Part shown: piece by piece, positions 1 to 8,875 of the stretch
Numbering within the stretch: position 1 is the stretch's first letter
Layout of the letters: every line of letters begins with the position of its first letter
Assembly: GCA_947643615.1 (NCBI GenBank)
Contig: CANRWO010000029.1
Location: forward strand, 1 to 40,192
Direction: 5' to 3'
DNA length: 40,192 bases
Origin: an uncultured Lachnospiraceae bacterium
GTDB lineage: Bacteria; Bacillota; Clostridia; Lachnospirales; Lachnospiraceae
Notes under the pieces: generated by a model
Told to the model about the DNA's origin: nothing
The model's input: only the letters and a program-made list of their open reading frames with translations
The model's database searches: none
Translations under genes and position numbers: made by a program

Positions 1-80
1 GCAACAAAAGAAAATCTGTATGAAAAAAACTGCCAACGATTACTTGACAGTAACCAGGTGTCAGTTTGTGGAAAATCTTG

Positions 81-109
81 TTGAATGGGCTGTCAATATA
101 TAGTATAAT
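81..109 (+). promoter_or_regulatory. Promoter of the chemoreceptor gene
   Basis: TTGAAT at 81-86 and TATAAT at 104-109 are separated by 17 bases, a good vegetative-type promoter about 45 bases before the gene start. Nothing else recognisable lies in the first 80 bases of the window apart from a short TGACA/TGTCA inverted repeat around 44-63. Confidence 0.6.
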
Positions 110-152
110 AATTTCATGTGTACGGTAAAAAGGTATGACAGGAGGAAAGCAT

Positions 153-2243
153 ATGAAATCAATTAAGACTAAGCTGACATTGTGTATTTTGCTGTGTACT
201 TTTTTGGCGGCAGGAATTACAGAACTGGCATCCATAGGAGTGACGAAGCAGGCAACGGAGGACTATGCCGAGCAGACCATGGAAATGGAAGCGCAGAATA
301 AGACCATTGAATTAAACGGATGGATCGCATGTGTGGAACAGTCTGTTGACACCCTGAGCGATTATGTCCTGCGGGAACTGGATGTAGATGCCTTTTTCCG
401 GGATAAGGCGTATGCGGATAAATTTACAGCACAGATCCAATCTATCATAGAAGATTTTGCAGTACATACGGACGGTGCAATTACTGCTTATATCCGTTAT
501 AACCCCGATTATTCTAACCCTACTTCCGGGTATTTCCTGATGCGCAATTCGCTGTTGGAAGATTTTTATGCGGTGGAGCCCACAGACTTTTCCATGTATG
601 AGCCAACGGATTATGCCCATGTAGGCTGGTATTACATTCCGGTTGAAAATAAAGCGCCGCTCTGGATGTCACCCTATCTGAACGAGAATGTCAATGTGTA
701 TATGATCTCTTATGTAGTTCCTGTTTATGCGGAGGACGGGACATCCATCGGCATTATTGGGATGGATATTGATTTTAACCAGGTCACCGATATGGTGGAT
801 GGAGTGGGGATCTATGAAACGGGATATGCGTTCCTGACAGACGCAGACGGTGTGGTCATGCATCATAAGGAGCTCGAATTTGGGCAATATCTTGGTGATT
901 TAGGCGGAACTACAGGCGAGGTGGCCGCATTGATCGCATCTGGGGAAGGGGAAGGCTCACTTCTGGGCTATACTTACAATAATACGGGAAAACGGCTGGT
1001 TTATACCACTTTGAATAACCAGATGAAATTTGTGCTGACAGCTCCGGACCAGGAGATTCGGGCCACCACGAATACTTTGGTTGTAAAGGCGAGCACGGGT
1101 GGATTGGTGGCAATCATTTTTGCGGTGATTGTAGGGTTGGTCATCAGTCTGCTGATTGCCAAGCCGATCACTGCACTGACGGAGGTAATTGATAAAACTA
1201 CAAGGTTTGACTTTACTCCCACCCAAAACGGGAAAATGCTGCAGAGATACAAGGATGAGATTGGCCAGATGGCGGCCAAGGTACGGGAGATGAGGCGTGC
1301 ACTGCGGGAGATGATTGGAGAGATCAACCATGCAGAGGGGACGATCCAGTCAAGCGTTGACAATTTGGATCGTATCATGGCGGATAACAATGCGCGTTCC
1401 CAGGATAATTCCGCGGCCACGCAGGAAATGGCGGCGGGCATCGATATGGCTGCAAAAAACACAAGCCAGATTGCGGATAATGTGGAGCATGTGAAACATA
1501 GTTCTGAAAATATTTATGTCCTGACAGAGAATGGCAAAACGAAGTCAAACCAGATTCTTGGCAGGGCGGAGGAGATCAAGAGGACATCGGAGAACTCCAG
1601 TATCCAGGCAGTTAAGATATTTGAGGAAATAAAGGAGAAGTCCGACAAGGCTATCGAGCAGTCCAAGGCTGCAGGAAAGATCAATGAATTGACAGATGCC
1701 ATTAAAAGCATATCCAGCCAGACCAGCCTGTTGGCATTAAATGCCAATATCGAGGCTGCAAGGGCAGGGGAGGCAGGAAGAGGCTTTGCTGTGGTGGCGA
1801 CGGAGATTGGTTCCCTTGCCACACAGACTTCTAAAGCGGTAGACGATATCAATGAAATTGTGGGGGCAGTAAATATTGCGGTCAGAAGTATGACGGAATG
1901 TATGAATACCATGATACGGTTCCTGGAGACAAAGGTTATTACCGATTATGATGTGTTTAAAAACTCAGGGGAGCAGTACCATGAAGATGCGTCTGCGTAT
2001 ATGGAATTGATGAACCAGATCAAAAATGCCATTGAGGAACTGGACAGTTATATTGCTAATATCGTGACTTCCGTAGAGGATATCAACAACACCATGAGCC
2101 AGTCTGCGCAGGGAATTAATGATATTGCGGAGAAATCCTCCAAAGTGGTGGAAAGTACAATAGAAGGATACGAGCGGTTGAATGAAAGTAAACAGAGTGT
2201 GAAGGCTCTGGAAGCAATTACAGCTAAATTCAAATTGAAATAA
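153..2243 (+). CDS. Methyl-accepting chemotaxis protein
   Basis: Transmembrane chemoreceptor that would pass an extracellular stimulus to CheA/CheW. The start is the ATG at 153: the AGGAGG at 140-145 sits just ahead of it, so an upstream in-frame ATG at 135 is part of the ribosome-binding region. The 696-residue product has an N-terminal membrane segment (about residues 7-27), a large extracellular part resembling a dCache sensor (about 30-310), a second membrane segment (about 314-336), a HAMP linker, and a cytoplasmic coiled coil. The signalling tip is recognisable around residues 515-565 by the stretches [19 protein letters not shown] and FAVVATEI, a very conserved MCP hairpin. The ligand cannot be told from the sequence. 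No che or flagellar genes lie nearby, so it is an orphan receptor locus, followed by a terminator. Confidence 0.93.
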   Translation: MKSIKTKLTLCILLCTFLAAGITELASIGVTKQATEDYAEQTMEMEAQNKTIELNGWIACVEQSVDTLSDYVLRELDVDAFFRDKAYADKFTAQIQSIIEDFAVHTDGAITAYIRYNPDYSNPTSGYFLMRNSLLEDFYAVEPTDFSMYEPTDYAHVGWYYIPVENKAPLWMSPYLNENVNVYMISYVVPVYAEDGTSIGIIGMDIDFNQVTDMVDGVGIYETGYAFLTDADGVVMHHKELEFGQYLGDLGGTTGEVAALIASGEGEGSLLGYTYNNTGKRLVYTTLNNQMKFVLTAPDQEIRATTNTLVVKASTGGLVAIIFAVIVGLVISLLIAKPITALTEVIDKTTRFDFTPTQNGKMLQRYKDEIGQMAAKVREMRRALREMIGEINHAEGTIQSSVDNLDRIMADNNARSQDNSAATQEMAAGIDMAAKNTSQIADNVEHVKHSSENIYVLTENGKTKSNQILGRAEEIKRTSENSSIQAVKIFEEIKEKSDKAIEQSKAAGKINELTDAIKSISSQTSLLALNANIEAARAGEAGRGFAVVATEIGSLATQTSKAVDDINEIVGAVNIAVRSMTECMNTMIRFLETKVITDYDVFKNSGEQYHEDASAYMELMNQIKNAIEELDSYIANIVTSVEDINNTMSQSAQGINDIAEKSSKVVESTIEGYERLNESKQSVKALEAITAKFKLK

Positions 2244-2265
2244 TTAAGCGCTCAAAAAAGTATGA

Positions 2266-2305
2266 AAAACGCCGGTTGCCTTATAAAGAAGGGCAGCCGG
2301 CGTTT
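2266..2305. terminator. Bidirectional terminator between the chemoreceptor gene and metF
   Basis: Stem of about 13 pairs: AACGCCGGTTGCC at 2268-2280 against GGCAGCCGGCGTT at 2292-2304 with one G-T pair and an 11-base loop. A-rich flank on the left and T-rich flank on the right make it usable by the converging genes from both sides. Confidence 0.75.
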
Positions 2306-2323
2306 ATGAATAGGATTAAAGTC

Positions 2324-3193
2324 TTACCGATAGATTGATTCCATGATCTCAGCAGCCATTTTGGGTTTATTCATAGTGTAAATATGAATGTCATTGACTC
2401 CGTTTTCCTGGAGATCCCGAATCTGGCGGATGGCATAATCAATACCTGCCTTGCGCATGTCTTCCGGGGAATCCCCGTATGTGGCGAAAATATCTGCTAA
2501 AGCCTTAGGAATAGCGGAACCGGACAGGGTTACTGTAGTGCCGATCTGTTTTGTGGTAGTGATGGGCATGATGCCCGCACAAACAGGAATGGTTATGCCC
2601 TTCTTTTCGGCCTTTTCAAGAAAGCCATAATAAAAATCATTGTCGAAGAAAAGCTGGCTGATGAGAAATTCTGCCCCGGCATCCTGCTTTTTCTTTAAAT
2701 GGTTTAAATCGGATTCCATGCTGAAGCTCTCAAAATGCTTTTCGGGGTAACATGCCCCGGCCATATGCAAATCTGTGTGCTCCTTTAAAAAGAGCATCAT
2801 ATCATTTGCATGGGCAAAATCCCGGGATGCAAACTGCTCATCGCTCATATCTTTAGGGCGGTCCCCCCGAAGCGCAAGTACATGGTTTACATTTTCCTTT
2901 TTCAAAGCTTCATAAACTTGGAGCAACTGTTCTTTTTTATTGCCTACGCAGGTCATATGGGCTACGGCATCGATACCAAGCCTGTTCTGTATGTAGGAGG
3001 CAATCTCCACCGTCTTGCCGGAGCGGCTGCCGCCGGCGCCATAAGTGACACTGATAAAATCAGGCTTTAACAGGGCCAGCTTGTCCATTACTTCAAATGC
3101 CTTATCAAATTCCCCGTCCTTTTTCGGAGGGAATACCTCGAAGGAAATGCTGCGTGTGTTTTCAAACATATTTTTGATCATAGTGATGCTCAT
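2324..3193 (-). CDS. metF: Methylenetetrahydrofolate reductase (MetF)
   Basis: Reduces 5,10-methylene-THF to 5-methyl-THF with a flavin cofactor, feeding methionine synthesis. The N-terminal segment ISFEVFPPK is the family signature, followed by VTYGAGGS and LALRGDRP, which line the flavin/folate barrel, and QLFFDNDFYYGFLEKA later on. The length of 289 residues is normal. I chose the ATG at 3193 because GGGA lies 5 bases before it. A second ATG at 3181 would align even better with typical N-termini. An upstream TTG at 3253 would add a tail unlike the family and would begin at the edge of a tandem repeat. It stands alone on the minus strand, without met genes beside it. Confidence 0.93.
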   Translation of the reverse strand: MSITMIKNMFENTRSISFEVFPPKKDGEFDKAFEVMDKLALLKPDFISVTYGAGGSRSGKTVEIASYIQNRLGIDAVAHMTCVGNKKEQLLQVYEALKKENVNHVLALRGDRPKDMSDEQFASRDFAHANDMMLFLKEHTDLHMAGACYPEKHFESFSMESDLNHLKKKQDAGAEFLISQLFFDNDFYYGFLEKAEKKGITIPVCAGIMPITTTKQIGTTVTLSGSAIPKALADIFATYGDSPEDMRKAGIDYAIRQIRDLQENGVNDIHIYTMNKPKMAAEIMESIYR

Positions 3194-3256
3194 ACCTTTC
3201 CCGCAATCGGATTCTGTGTGTAACACTCCTATGCGCCAGATGCTTTTTTCCAAGTC

Positions 3257-3341
3257 AACTATGTTGACTTTGTTAACTATGTTGACTTTGTTAACTATGT
3301 TGACTTTGTTAACTATGTTGACTTTGTTGACTATGTTGATT
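3257..3341. repeat. 18-bp tandem repeat upstream of metF, four perfect units plus a partial one
   Basis: The unit AACTATGTTGACTTTGTT occurs perfectly at 3257-3274, 3275-3292, 3293-3310 and 3311-3328. A degenerate partial copy follows to 3341. Unit junctions create the palindrome GTTAAC, and the metF-proximal edge forms GTCAAC-TAT-GTTGAC. The array lies 64-148 bases upstream of the chosen metF start. Its frame is open on the minus strand but has no usable start codon inside it. Confidence 0.95.
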
Positions 3342-3441
3342 AATGTGCCGTTGCCGTAAACGAGTTTCGTACATTGGAGGTGTCAGGAATCTTTGGTTCC
3401 CTGGACACCCGTTTCAATCGATAGAAGTTCATCCGCCATTT

Positions 3442-3543
3442 TTACCTTGTTTCTTCCTTTCCGGCATCCGGTTCTTCTTCCAGGTAGACATCCAGTGTGC
3501 TGTACCAATCATTTTCAACCAAATGGCGCAGAATGAATTTTCA
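3442..3543 (-). pseudogene. Possible 3' remnant of a truncated gene
   Basis: On the minus strand about 33 codons read as a hydrophilic C-terminal-like tail containing HLVENDWYSTLDVYLEEE and ending in TAA at 3442-3444. The frame is cut by an in-frame TGA at 3541-3543, right inside the dispersed repeat copy. It looks like the end of a gene destroyed by that repeat. No start or family is recognisable, so chance remains possible. Confidence 0.25.
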
Positions 3544-3606
3544 GCCTGCAAGGCGGCTGGACGAGGCGATGCGGTGGCATCGTTGAGTGAGGCTAACGCA
3601 GCAGAA
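3524..3606 (+). repeat. Truncated copy of the dispersed hairpin repeat (core only)
   Basis: From TGGCGCAG onward this matches the interior of the element at 14910-15071 almost base for base, including the 16-base hairpin CGATGCGGTGGCATCG. It lacks the terminal inverted repeats seen there. Flanking hairpins CAGCC...GGCTG and GTTG...TAAC are kept. Confidence 0.8.
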
Positions 3607-3675
3607 CTTTGACTTTACAACAGGAATATGGTAACATGAAACTGTATAAATTTCAAGGGAAAGGTGTGTGCAAAT

Positions 3676-4497
3676 ATGGAACTCCAGGGATTTCAGGGAA
3701 CAGGGGAATATGTGGCAAGCGAGGAATTGATGGCAAGCGTCAACATTGCCATTGCATTAAAAAAGCCATTGCTGATAAAGGGTGAACCGGGAACCGGCAA
3801 AACCATGCTGGCTGAGGCTGTGGCAAAGTCATTAAATAAAAGGCTGCTGATTTGGAATATTAAATCTACCACCAAGGCTCAGGAAGGATTGTATGTTTAT
3901 GATACCATCCAACGCCTGTATGACGGGCAGTTCGGGGAAGAGGGTGTGGATGATATTGCGCGGTATATTAAGCTGGGTAAGCTGGGGGAGGCTTTCGACA
4001 GCGATGAACAGGTAGTCCTTCTGATAGATGAGATAGATAAGGCGGACCTGGAATTCCCCAATGACCTTCTCTGGGAGCTTGACCAGATGGAATTCTATAT
4101 CCATGAGACAAAGCGCACCGTGAAGGCAAAGCACCGCCCCATTGTGATCATTACTTCCAATGCGGAAAAGGAGCTGCCCGATGCATTCCTGCGCCGCTGT
4201 ATTTTCCATTACATTGATTTCCCGGATGAGGAACTGATGGAGGAGATCGTAAGGGTGCATTTTCCCGATGTTGAGGCGAACCTGTTAAAAAATGCCATGG
4301 ATGTATTTTACAATATCAGGGCCATCCGCGACATTCGGAAGAAACCCAGCACTTCAGAGCTGATTGACTGGATCAACGCCTTGCAGATCGGGGGGATTTC
4401 CGCGGACAGGATCAAGGCGGAGCTGCCTTTTGTGGGCACGGTGGTGAAAAAGGACGAGGATCTGGAGCTGGTGCGGCAGGAGAAGGGGAATCTGTGA
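3676..4497 (+). CDS. MoxR-type AAA+ ATPase
   Basis: AAA+ ATPase of the MoxR class, whose members act as chaperones with VWA-domain partners to activate or remodel a target. The 273-residue product has Walker A GEPGTGKT at residues 36-43, Walker B LLIDEIDK at about 115-122, a sensor-1 ITSN stretch near 157 and the arginine-finger region LPDAFLRRC. The ATG at 3676 is preceded by GGGAAAGG about 11 bases upstream; a GTG at 3664 is possible but too close to it. The next gene, 86 bases on, encodes the VWA/CoxE-like partner, the classical pairing for this family. The substrate of the pair is unknown. Confidence 0.85.
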   Translation: MELQGFQGTGEYVASEELMASVNIAIALKKPLLIKGEPGTGKTMLAEAVAKSLNKRLLIWNIKSTTKAQEGLYVYDTIQRLYDGQFGEEGVDDIARYIKLGKLGEAFDSDEQVVLLIDEIDKADLEFPNDLLWELDQMEFYIHETKRTVKAKHRPIVIITSNAEKELPDAFLRRCIFHYIDFPDEELMEEIVRVHFPDVEANLLKNAMDVFYNIRAIRDIRKKPSTSELIDWINALQIGGISADRIKAELPFVGTVVKKDEDLELVRQEKGNL

Positions 4498-4583
4498 TCA
4501 GGGACATAAACTGTTATCATAAGAATTTCCGGTAAAGAAAACGCGATTGATGGAACAGGGAAGATATCATAAGAGGACAGGGT

Positions 4584-5789
4584 ATGTTTATAAATTTCTT
4601 CAACACCCTTCGGGCAAAGGGATTAAGAGTGACTTTAGGTGAATTTCTGACACTTCAGGAAGCGCTGGACAAGGGGTTGTGCGGCAGCTCCCTGACCCGG
4701 TTTTACTATGTGGCGCGGATGATCCTGGTAAAGAGCGAGGCGGATTTCGACAAATTTGATATGGCCTTTGACGAGTGTTTCCGGCCTGCGGAGAAGGAGA
4801 CGGAAGTAGGGAAAGAGATGCTCCGCTGGCTGGACAAGTCTGACATGCTGGAGCTGGCCCACGAGGAGGCCCGCGCCCATTTGAACCAGATGGAAGACAT
4901 CCAGGTGGATAAGGAGCAGGTGGAGGAGACCTTTAAACAGAGGCTGAAGGATCAGAATGAGGAGCATAACGGCGGAAGCTTCTGGATCGGCACTATGGGA
5001 AAGACTTCTTTCGGCAACATGGGCGGCAATGTAGGCGGCGTCCGGGTGGGCGGCCAGACCGGATACCAGTCTGCCTTTTCCGTGGTGGGCGCCAGGAAGT
5101 ACCGGGACTTTCGGGACGACAGGGTGTTGGACAACAGACAGTTTCAGCTGGCGTTTCGGAAGCTGCGGCAGTTTTCCAGCAGGCTGGATATCCCTGAGAC
5201 AGAGCTTGACATTAATGGCACGGTGGATAAGACCTGCAATAATGGAGGCTGCCTGCAGATTGTCATGCAGAAGCCAAGGAAAAACGCGGTGAAGCTGCTG
5301 CTTCTGATGGATTCCGGGGGGACGATGATTCCCTTCAGCAGCCTGCTGAACGATCTGTTCCAGGCAGTGCACAAGTCCAACCATTATAAGGATGTTAAGA
5401 CTTATTACTTTCATAATTGCATTTACAGTAAGCTGTATAAGACCCCGGAGTGTGAGAACGGTGACTGGATTGACACGGAATGGATGTTCCGCAATGTGGA
5501 CAGCGATTACAAGGTGATCATTGTAGGCGACGCAGCCATGGCGCCGGAGGAGCTCTATTCCGACACCGGGAACTACCGGGGGCCGAACGGCGGCCTGTCC
5601 GGTTATGAGTGGCTGAAGCTGGTGAAGAAGAAGTACAAAAAGGTAGTCTGGCTGAATCCCAAGATGGCGCCGGGAAGGGCGCCCTGGCGGGAAGCCGAGA
5701 CGGCAGTGAAAGAGCTCTTTCCCATGTATAAGCTGACCGTGGACGGACTGAACCAGGCCATGACGAAGCTGATGATGAACAAGGCTTAG
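4584..5789 (+). CDS. VWA domain protein, CoxE-like, partner of the MoxR-type ATPase
   Basis: The 401-residue protein has a helical N-terminal half with charged stretches (about 60-130), a glycine-rich segment near 130-160, and a C-terminal von Willebrand A domain from about residue 235. The metal site motif is LLLLMDSGGTM, so the usual DxSxS reads D-S-G-G-T; VIIVGDAAMAP supplies the later acidic position. CoxE-like proteins work with MoxR ATPases, as the neighbour at 3676 suggests. The start at 4584 follows AGAGGACAGGGT. No membrane segment or signal peptide is seen, so it should be cytoplasmic. Its client is not evident: the genes on either side do not encode a metalloenzyme. Confidence 0.8.
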   Translation: MFINFFNTLRAKGLRVTLGEFLTLQEALDKGLCGSSLTRFYYVARMILVKSEADFDKFDMAFDECFRPAEKETEVGKEMLRWLDKSDMLELAHEEARAHLNQMEDIQVDKEQVEETFKQRLKDQNEEHNGGSFWIGTMGKTSFGNMGGNVGGVRVGGQTGYQSAFSVVGARKYRDFRDDRVLDNRQFQLAFRKLRQFSSRLDIPETELDINGTVDKTCNNGGCLQIVMQKPRKNAVKLLLLMDSGGTMIPFSSLLNDLFQAVHKSNHYKDVKTYYFHNCIYSKLYKTPECENGDWIDTEWMFRNVDSDYKVIIVGDAAMAPEELYSDTGNYRGPNGGLSGYEWLKLVKKKYKKVVWLNPKMAPGRAPWREAETAVKELFPMYKLTVDGLNQAMTKLMMNKA

Positions 5790-5880
5790 AGTGTGTTTGA
5801 AAGTGTGATGCACATCCCGGGGAAAGCATTTTTCAAATATTGGTTGGTATGTGGACTGAAGCGCACAGGGAGGTGTGAGG

Positions 5881-6531
5881 TTGAATAAAAATGTGTATTC
5901 AACTATTGAGATGAGTGTGGGCCGCGGCGCGCAGACGGGTGTAAAAATGAAGCAGGGGTATCCCTCCATTGAGGAGGCGGAAAAAATCCTGCAGGAGGCG
6001 GAGAACTGTAATCCCGGCCCCTGGGGAGCGCACAGCCGTTGTGTGGCGAAATGCGCGGAAAAGATTGCTGCGGCATGCGGTGATATGGATGTGGAAAAGG
6101 CGTATGTGCTGGGTCTTATGCATGATATCGGGAGAAAGTTCGGTGTAAGGCACCTGGGGCATGTCTATGACGGCTGGAAGTATATGGAGTGGATGGGATA
6201 TCCGGAGGCCGGAAGGATCTGTCTGACACATTCTTTTCCATGCCGGTCTGTGGAAGAGTATATCGGAAAATTTGACATACTGCCGGAGCAGGAGACAGAG
6301 CTGCGGAAGACTCTGGACGGGGTGGAATATGATGACTATGACAGGCTGATTCAGCTCTGCGATGCCGTAGGCACGGCTGACGGCGTGGTTGCCATGGAAG
6401 ACAGGATGCAGGATGTCCGGAGCAGGTATGGGAATTACCCGGAGGAGATGTGGAATCAGAATCTGGCTCTGCGGGAATATTTCGAGAGACGTACCGGGGT
6501 GGATCTCTACAGCCTGCTGTCAGAAGTGTAA
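5881..6531 (+). CDS. HD-domain phosphohydrolase, uncharacterised
   Basis: A 216-residue HD-superfamily protein. HSRCVAKCAEKIA carries the first histidine, LMHDIGRKFG the HD dyad, and THSFPCRS a later histidine; together they outline a metal-dependent phosphohydrolase core over about residues 40-190. The start TTG at 5881 is 7 bases after GGGAGG (5868-5873). An in-frame ATG at 5947 would give a product beginning MKQGYPSIEEAEKIL, closer to typical homologues, but with a poor ribosome site. It follows the VWA gene by about 90 bases and precedes a GNAT gene by 26. The substrate, possibly a nucleotide, is not predictable from the sequence. Confidence 0.75.
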   Translation: MNKNVYSTIEMSVGRGAQTGVKMKQGYPSIEEAEKILQEAENCNPGPWGAHSRCVAKCAEKIAAACGDMDVEKAYVLGLMHDIGRKFGVRHLGHVYDGWKYMEWMGYPEAGRICLTHSFPCRSVEEYIGKFDILPEQETELRKTLDGVEYDDYDRLIQLCDAVGTADGVVAMEDRMQDVRSRYGNYPEEMWNQNLALREYFERRTGVDLYSLLSEV

Positions 6532-6557
6532 GCCTGATTTCTGAAAAGGGGGACAAA

Positions 6558-7073
6558 ATGATTTATTACCAGACGGAAGAGCTTATCATACGGGATATGG
6601 AAGACACGGACATAGAGGAGCTGAGCAGGGAAGCGGAAAATCCTGATGGAGCGGCCGGTTATTTTAAGAAACAGGACGGTCACATCAAGAGCCGGATGTG
6701 TACAGGGTTGATTGCTTTCTGCCAGGGGCAGATGGCAGGATATGTATACCTCTATTACCAGTGTAAATGGGGAGGCCTTGGAAACCAGGGGTATCCGGGC
6801 ATCGTAGACTTGTTTGTGCCGGAGCGGTTCCGCCAAAGGGGAATCGGGGGAAGGCTGATGGACATAGCGGAACAGATCGCGTCAAATTACAGTGACAGGG
6901 TGTACCTTGACGTAGGGCTGAACAGCACCTTCGGCAGCGCCCACAGGCTGTATGCCAAAAGAGGTTATATCCCTGACGGCAAAGGATGCTACTATGAGGA
7001 GACGGTCTGCGGAGTGGACGCGGAGTGTGTCAATTCTGATGAGCTGACCCTGTGCCTGATCAAAAACATATGA
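6558..7073 (+). CDS. GNAT-family N-acetyltransferase
   Basis: A 171-residue single-domain acetyltransferase. The acetyl-CoA-binding motif A is visible as IVDLFVPERFRQRGIGGRLM, with the RQRGIG pyrophosphate-binding loop, followed by a later AHRLYAKRGYI segment typical of motif B. The ATG at 6558 has AAGGGGGACA in front. The gene lies 26 bases downstream of the HD gene, so the two are probably cotranscribed. The acceptor substrate (amine, antibiotic or protein) cannot be assigned. Confidence 0.85.
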   Translation: MIYYQTEELIIRDMEDTDIEELSREAENPDGAAGYFKKQDGHIKSRMCTGLIAFCQGQMAGYVYLYYQCKWGGLGNQGYPGIVDLFVPERFRQRGIGGRLMDIAEQIASNYSDRVYLDVGLNSTFGSAHRLYAKRGYIPDGKGCYYEETVCGVDAECVNSDELTLCLIKNI

Positions 7074-7085
7074 CTTTGATATGAA

Positions 7086-7173
7086 GTTACAGTTCACGCG
7101 TCAGTCGTACCCGGATCAATTTATGCTTGTATAAGAAGTTATCTGGGTACGAACGGCGCGTGTGAACTGTAAC
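7086..7173. repeat. 88-bp imperfect palindrome (hairpin or small MITE)
   Basis: The left arm begins GTTACAGTTCACGCG and continues to GTACCCGGA; the right arm ends CGCGTGTGAACTGTAAC after TCTGGGTACGAAC. The arms are about 30 bases with few mismatches, around a roughly 28-base centre. It sits between the GNAT stop and the tyrS promoter. No T-run follows, so a plain terminator is not the best reading. Confidence 0.75.
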
Positions 7174-7199
7174 GACATGAAATGCGGCGTGTCCGGTTC

Positions 7200-7228
7200 T
7201 TGACAAGGTTCTTGAAAAATCCCATTAT
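7200..7228 (+). promoter_or_regulatory. Probable tyrS promoter
   Basis: TTGACA at 7200-7205 and CATTAT at 7223-7228 with a 17-base spacer. A second possible pair is TTGAAA at 7212 and TACCAT at 7235. Either leaves a leader of about 40-50 bases, too short for the T-box often found ahead of Firmicute tyrS genes. Confidence 0.45.
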
Positions 7229-7281
7229 TCGTGATACCATGTTCTGTGTCTGAATGGGATGTAATAGAACACAGGAAAGGT

Positions 7282-8547
7282 ATGGAAAATAAAATGACGG
7301 TATTTGATGAATTGAAAGCAAGAGGGTTGCTGGCACAGCTAACGGATGAAGAAGAAATTAAAGAGCTGATCAATAACGGAAAGGCAGTATTCTATATCGG
7401 CTTTGACCCCACGGCGGATAGCCTTCATGTAGGGCATTTTATGGCCCTGTGCCTGATGAAGAGACTGCAGATGGCGGGGAATAAACCCATCGCCCTGATT
7501 GGAGGCGGAACCGCTATGATTGGCGACCCTTCCGGGCGCTCTGATATGCGGAATATGATGACTACGGAAACCATCGACCATAACTGTGAGTGCTTTAAGA
7601 AGCAGATGAGCCGTTTTATTGAGTTTGAGGAGAATGGGGACTCAGAGGCAGGCAGTGCCCACTCCAGGGCAATCATGGTGAACAATGCGGACTGGCTCCG
7701 GGACCTGAACTACATTGAGTTCATTCGGGATATCGGCGTTCATTTCTCCGTAAACCGCATGCTTACAGCGGAATGCTATAAGCAGCGCATGGAGAAGGGA
7801 TTGAGCTTTCTGGAATTCAATTACATGATCATGCAGAGCTATGATTTTATGTGCCTATATGAGAAGTACGGCTGTAATATGCAGTTTGGCGGCGACGACC
7901 AGTGGAGTAATATGCTGGGGGGCACGGAGCTGATCCGCAGGAAACTGGGGAAAGACGCCTATGCCATGACCATTACCCTGCTGTTAAATTCCGAAGGAAA
8001 GAAAATGGGCAAGACCCAGAAAGGGGCCGTGTGGCTTGACGCCCATAAGACATCTCCTTTTGAGTTTTATCAATATTGGCGGAACGTTGCCGATGCAGAT
8101 GTGCTGAAATGCCTGCGAATGCTTACTTTCCTGCCCCTGGAGCAGATCGATGAGATGGACGGCTGGGAGGGCAGCCAGCTGAACCAGGCAAAGGAGATTC
8201 TGGCTTTTGAACTGACCAAGATGGTCCATGGCGAGGAGGAGGCTGCCAGGGCACAGGACAGCGCAAGGGCGCTGTTTACAGGCGGAAACGCGGCGGAAAT
8301 GCCTACCTGTGAGTTGCAGGAAAAAGATTTCCTGAATGGCGCCATAGATATTCTGGGCGTACTGGTGAGTTCCGGACTGACCGCATCCCGTTCCGAGGCA
8401 AGGCGTGCCGTGGAGCAGGGCGGAGTCACCGTGGACAACGAGAAGGTGACAGATGTTAAGACTTCCTATACTCCCGTGCAGTTTGCAGGGGAGGGAATCA
8501 TTGTGAAGAGGGGTAAAAAGAATTTCAGGAGAGTCGTGATGAAATAA
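7282..8547 (+). CDS. tyrS: Tyrosyl-tRNA synthetase
   Basis: Class I aminoacyl-tRNA synthetase that charges tRNA-Tyr. The 421-residue product contains the HIGH motif as HVGH (49-52), the tyrosine-pocket segment [15 protein letters not shown], the [10 protein letters not shown] stretch, the KMSKS loop as KMGKT (about 241-245), and a C-terminal S4 RNA-binding domain (from about residue 350, with [20 protein letters not shown]). The start ATG at 7282 has AGGA 5 bases upstream; an ATG at 7294 is also possible and gives the typical [11 protein letters not shown] beginning. A clear terminator follows about 80 bases after the stop. Confidence 0.95.
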   Translation: MENKMTVFDELKARGLLAQLTDEEEIKELINNGKAVFYIGFDPTADSLHVGHFMALCLMKRLQMAGNKPIALIGGGTAMIGDPSGRSDMRNMMTTETIDHNCECFKKQMSRFIEFEENGDSEAGSAHSRAIMVNNADWLRDLNYIEFIRDIGVHFSVNRMLTAECYKQRMEKGLSFLEFNYMIMQSYDFMCLYEKYGCNMQFGGDDQWSNMLGGTELIRRKLGKDAYAMTITLLLNSEGKKMGKTQKGAVWLDAHKTSPFEFYQYWRNVADADVLKCLRMLTFLPLEQIDEMDGWEGSQLNQAKEILAFELTKMVHGEEEAARAQDSARALFTGGNAAEMPTCELQEKDFLNGAIDILGVLVSSGLTASRSEARRAVEQGGVTVDNEKVTDVKTSYTPVQFAGEGIIVKRGKKNFRRVVMK

Positions 8548-8624
8548 AAGACTCTGCCGCAGGTAACGGCTCAAAGCCAACAAATTTGGTTTGCTCGTTG
8601 CTCCCGGGAATAAAAAGTATTTTG

Positions 8625-8661
8625 GCCATGCTGTTTTGGAAAACGGCATGGCTGAATTTTT
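8625..8661 (+). terminator. Rho-independent terminator of tyrS
   Basis: GCCATGC at 8626 region pairs with GCATGGC around 8646-8652, with TGTTTT/AAAACG extending the stem across a short GG loop. TGAATTTTT follows. Confidence 0.7.
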
Positions 8662-8785
8662 GCAGAATTTTGCCGAACAAGGCTTTGCCGGCAGTACAGC
8701 CTGATATTGCATTTGTAACGGCATATTTCAGGTAAGATTTATGTACTTGATTCCGCAGGTGTGCCTTTTGTCCCGGGGGAGACTT

Positions 8786-8818
8786 ACAATATTATCGTAG
8801 ATAGAAAAATAATATTGT
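8786..8818. promoter_or_regulatory. Perfect 10-bp inverted repeat overlapping the -35 of the MscS-like gene
   Basis: ACAATATTAT at 8786-8795 and ATAATATTGT at 8809-8818, 13 bases apart. The right arm runs into the -35 hexamer, so a repressor or other dimeric regulator bound here could control the promoter. The regulator is unknown. Confidence 0.55.
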
Positions 8819-8843
8819 GATATTTTCCTAAATATGTTAAAAT
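8815..8843 (+). promoter_or_regulatory. Promoter of the MscS-like gene
   Basis: TTGTGA at 8815-8820 and TAAAAT at 8838-8843, spacer 17. The gene starts 32 bases further on behind AGGAGG. Confidence 0.5.
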
Positions 8844-8875
8844 TTTATAAAATCTATTGATAGGAGGAAATAAAT

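Larger units (their letters stand above)
3254..3675. other. Gene-poor stretch between metF and the MoxR-type gene
   Basis: Holds the 18-bp tandem repeat, an imperfect hairpin around 3380-3411 (GGTGTC paired with GACACC), a short coding-like remnant on the minus strand (3442-3540) and a truncated copy of a dispersed repeat (3524-3606). No SAM riboswitch or T-box is visible ahead of metF. No intact gene is seen. Confidence 0.7.
8548..8875. other. Intergenic region between tyrS and the MscS-like gene
   Basis: Contains the tyrS terminator (8625-8661), a small TGCCG...CGGCA hairpin, a 10-bp perfect inverted repeat (8786-8818) and the promoter of the next gene. No coding frame with a ribosome site was seen. 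Confidence 0.6.

Noticed and set aside
3045..3359. Plus-strand frame with Leu-Thr-Met repeats
   Set aside because: It is only the tandem DNA repeat read on the other strand, opposite metF, with no ribosome site.
7074..7281. T-box riboswitch for tyrS
   Set aside because: The leader after the promoter is too short, and no T-box sequence or specifier stem is visible.
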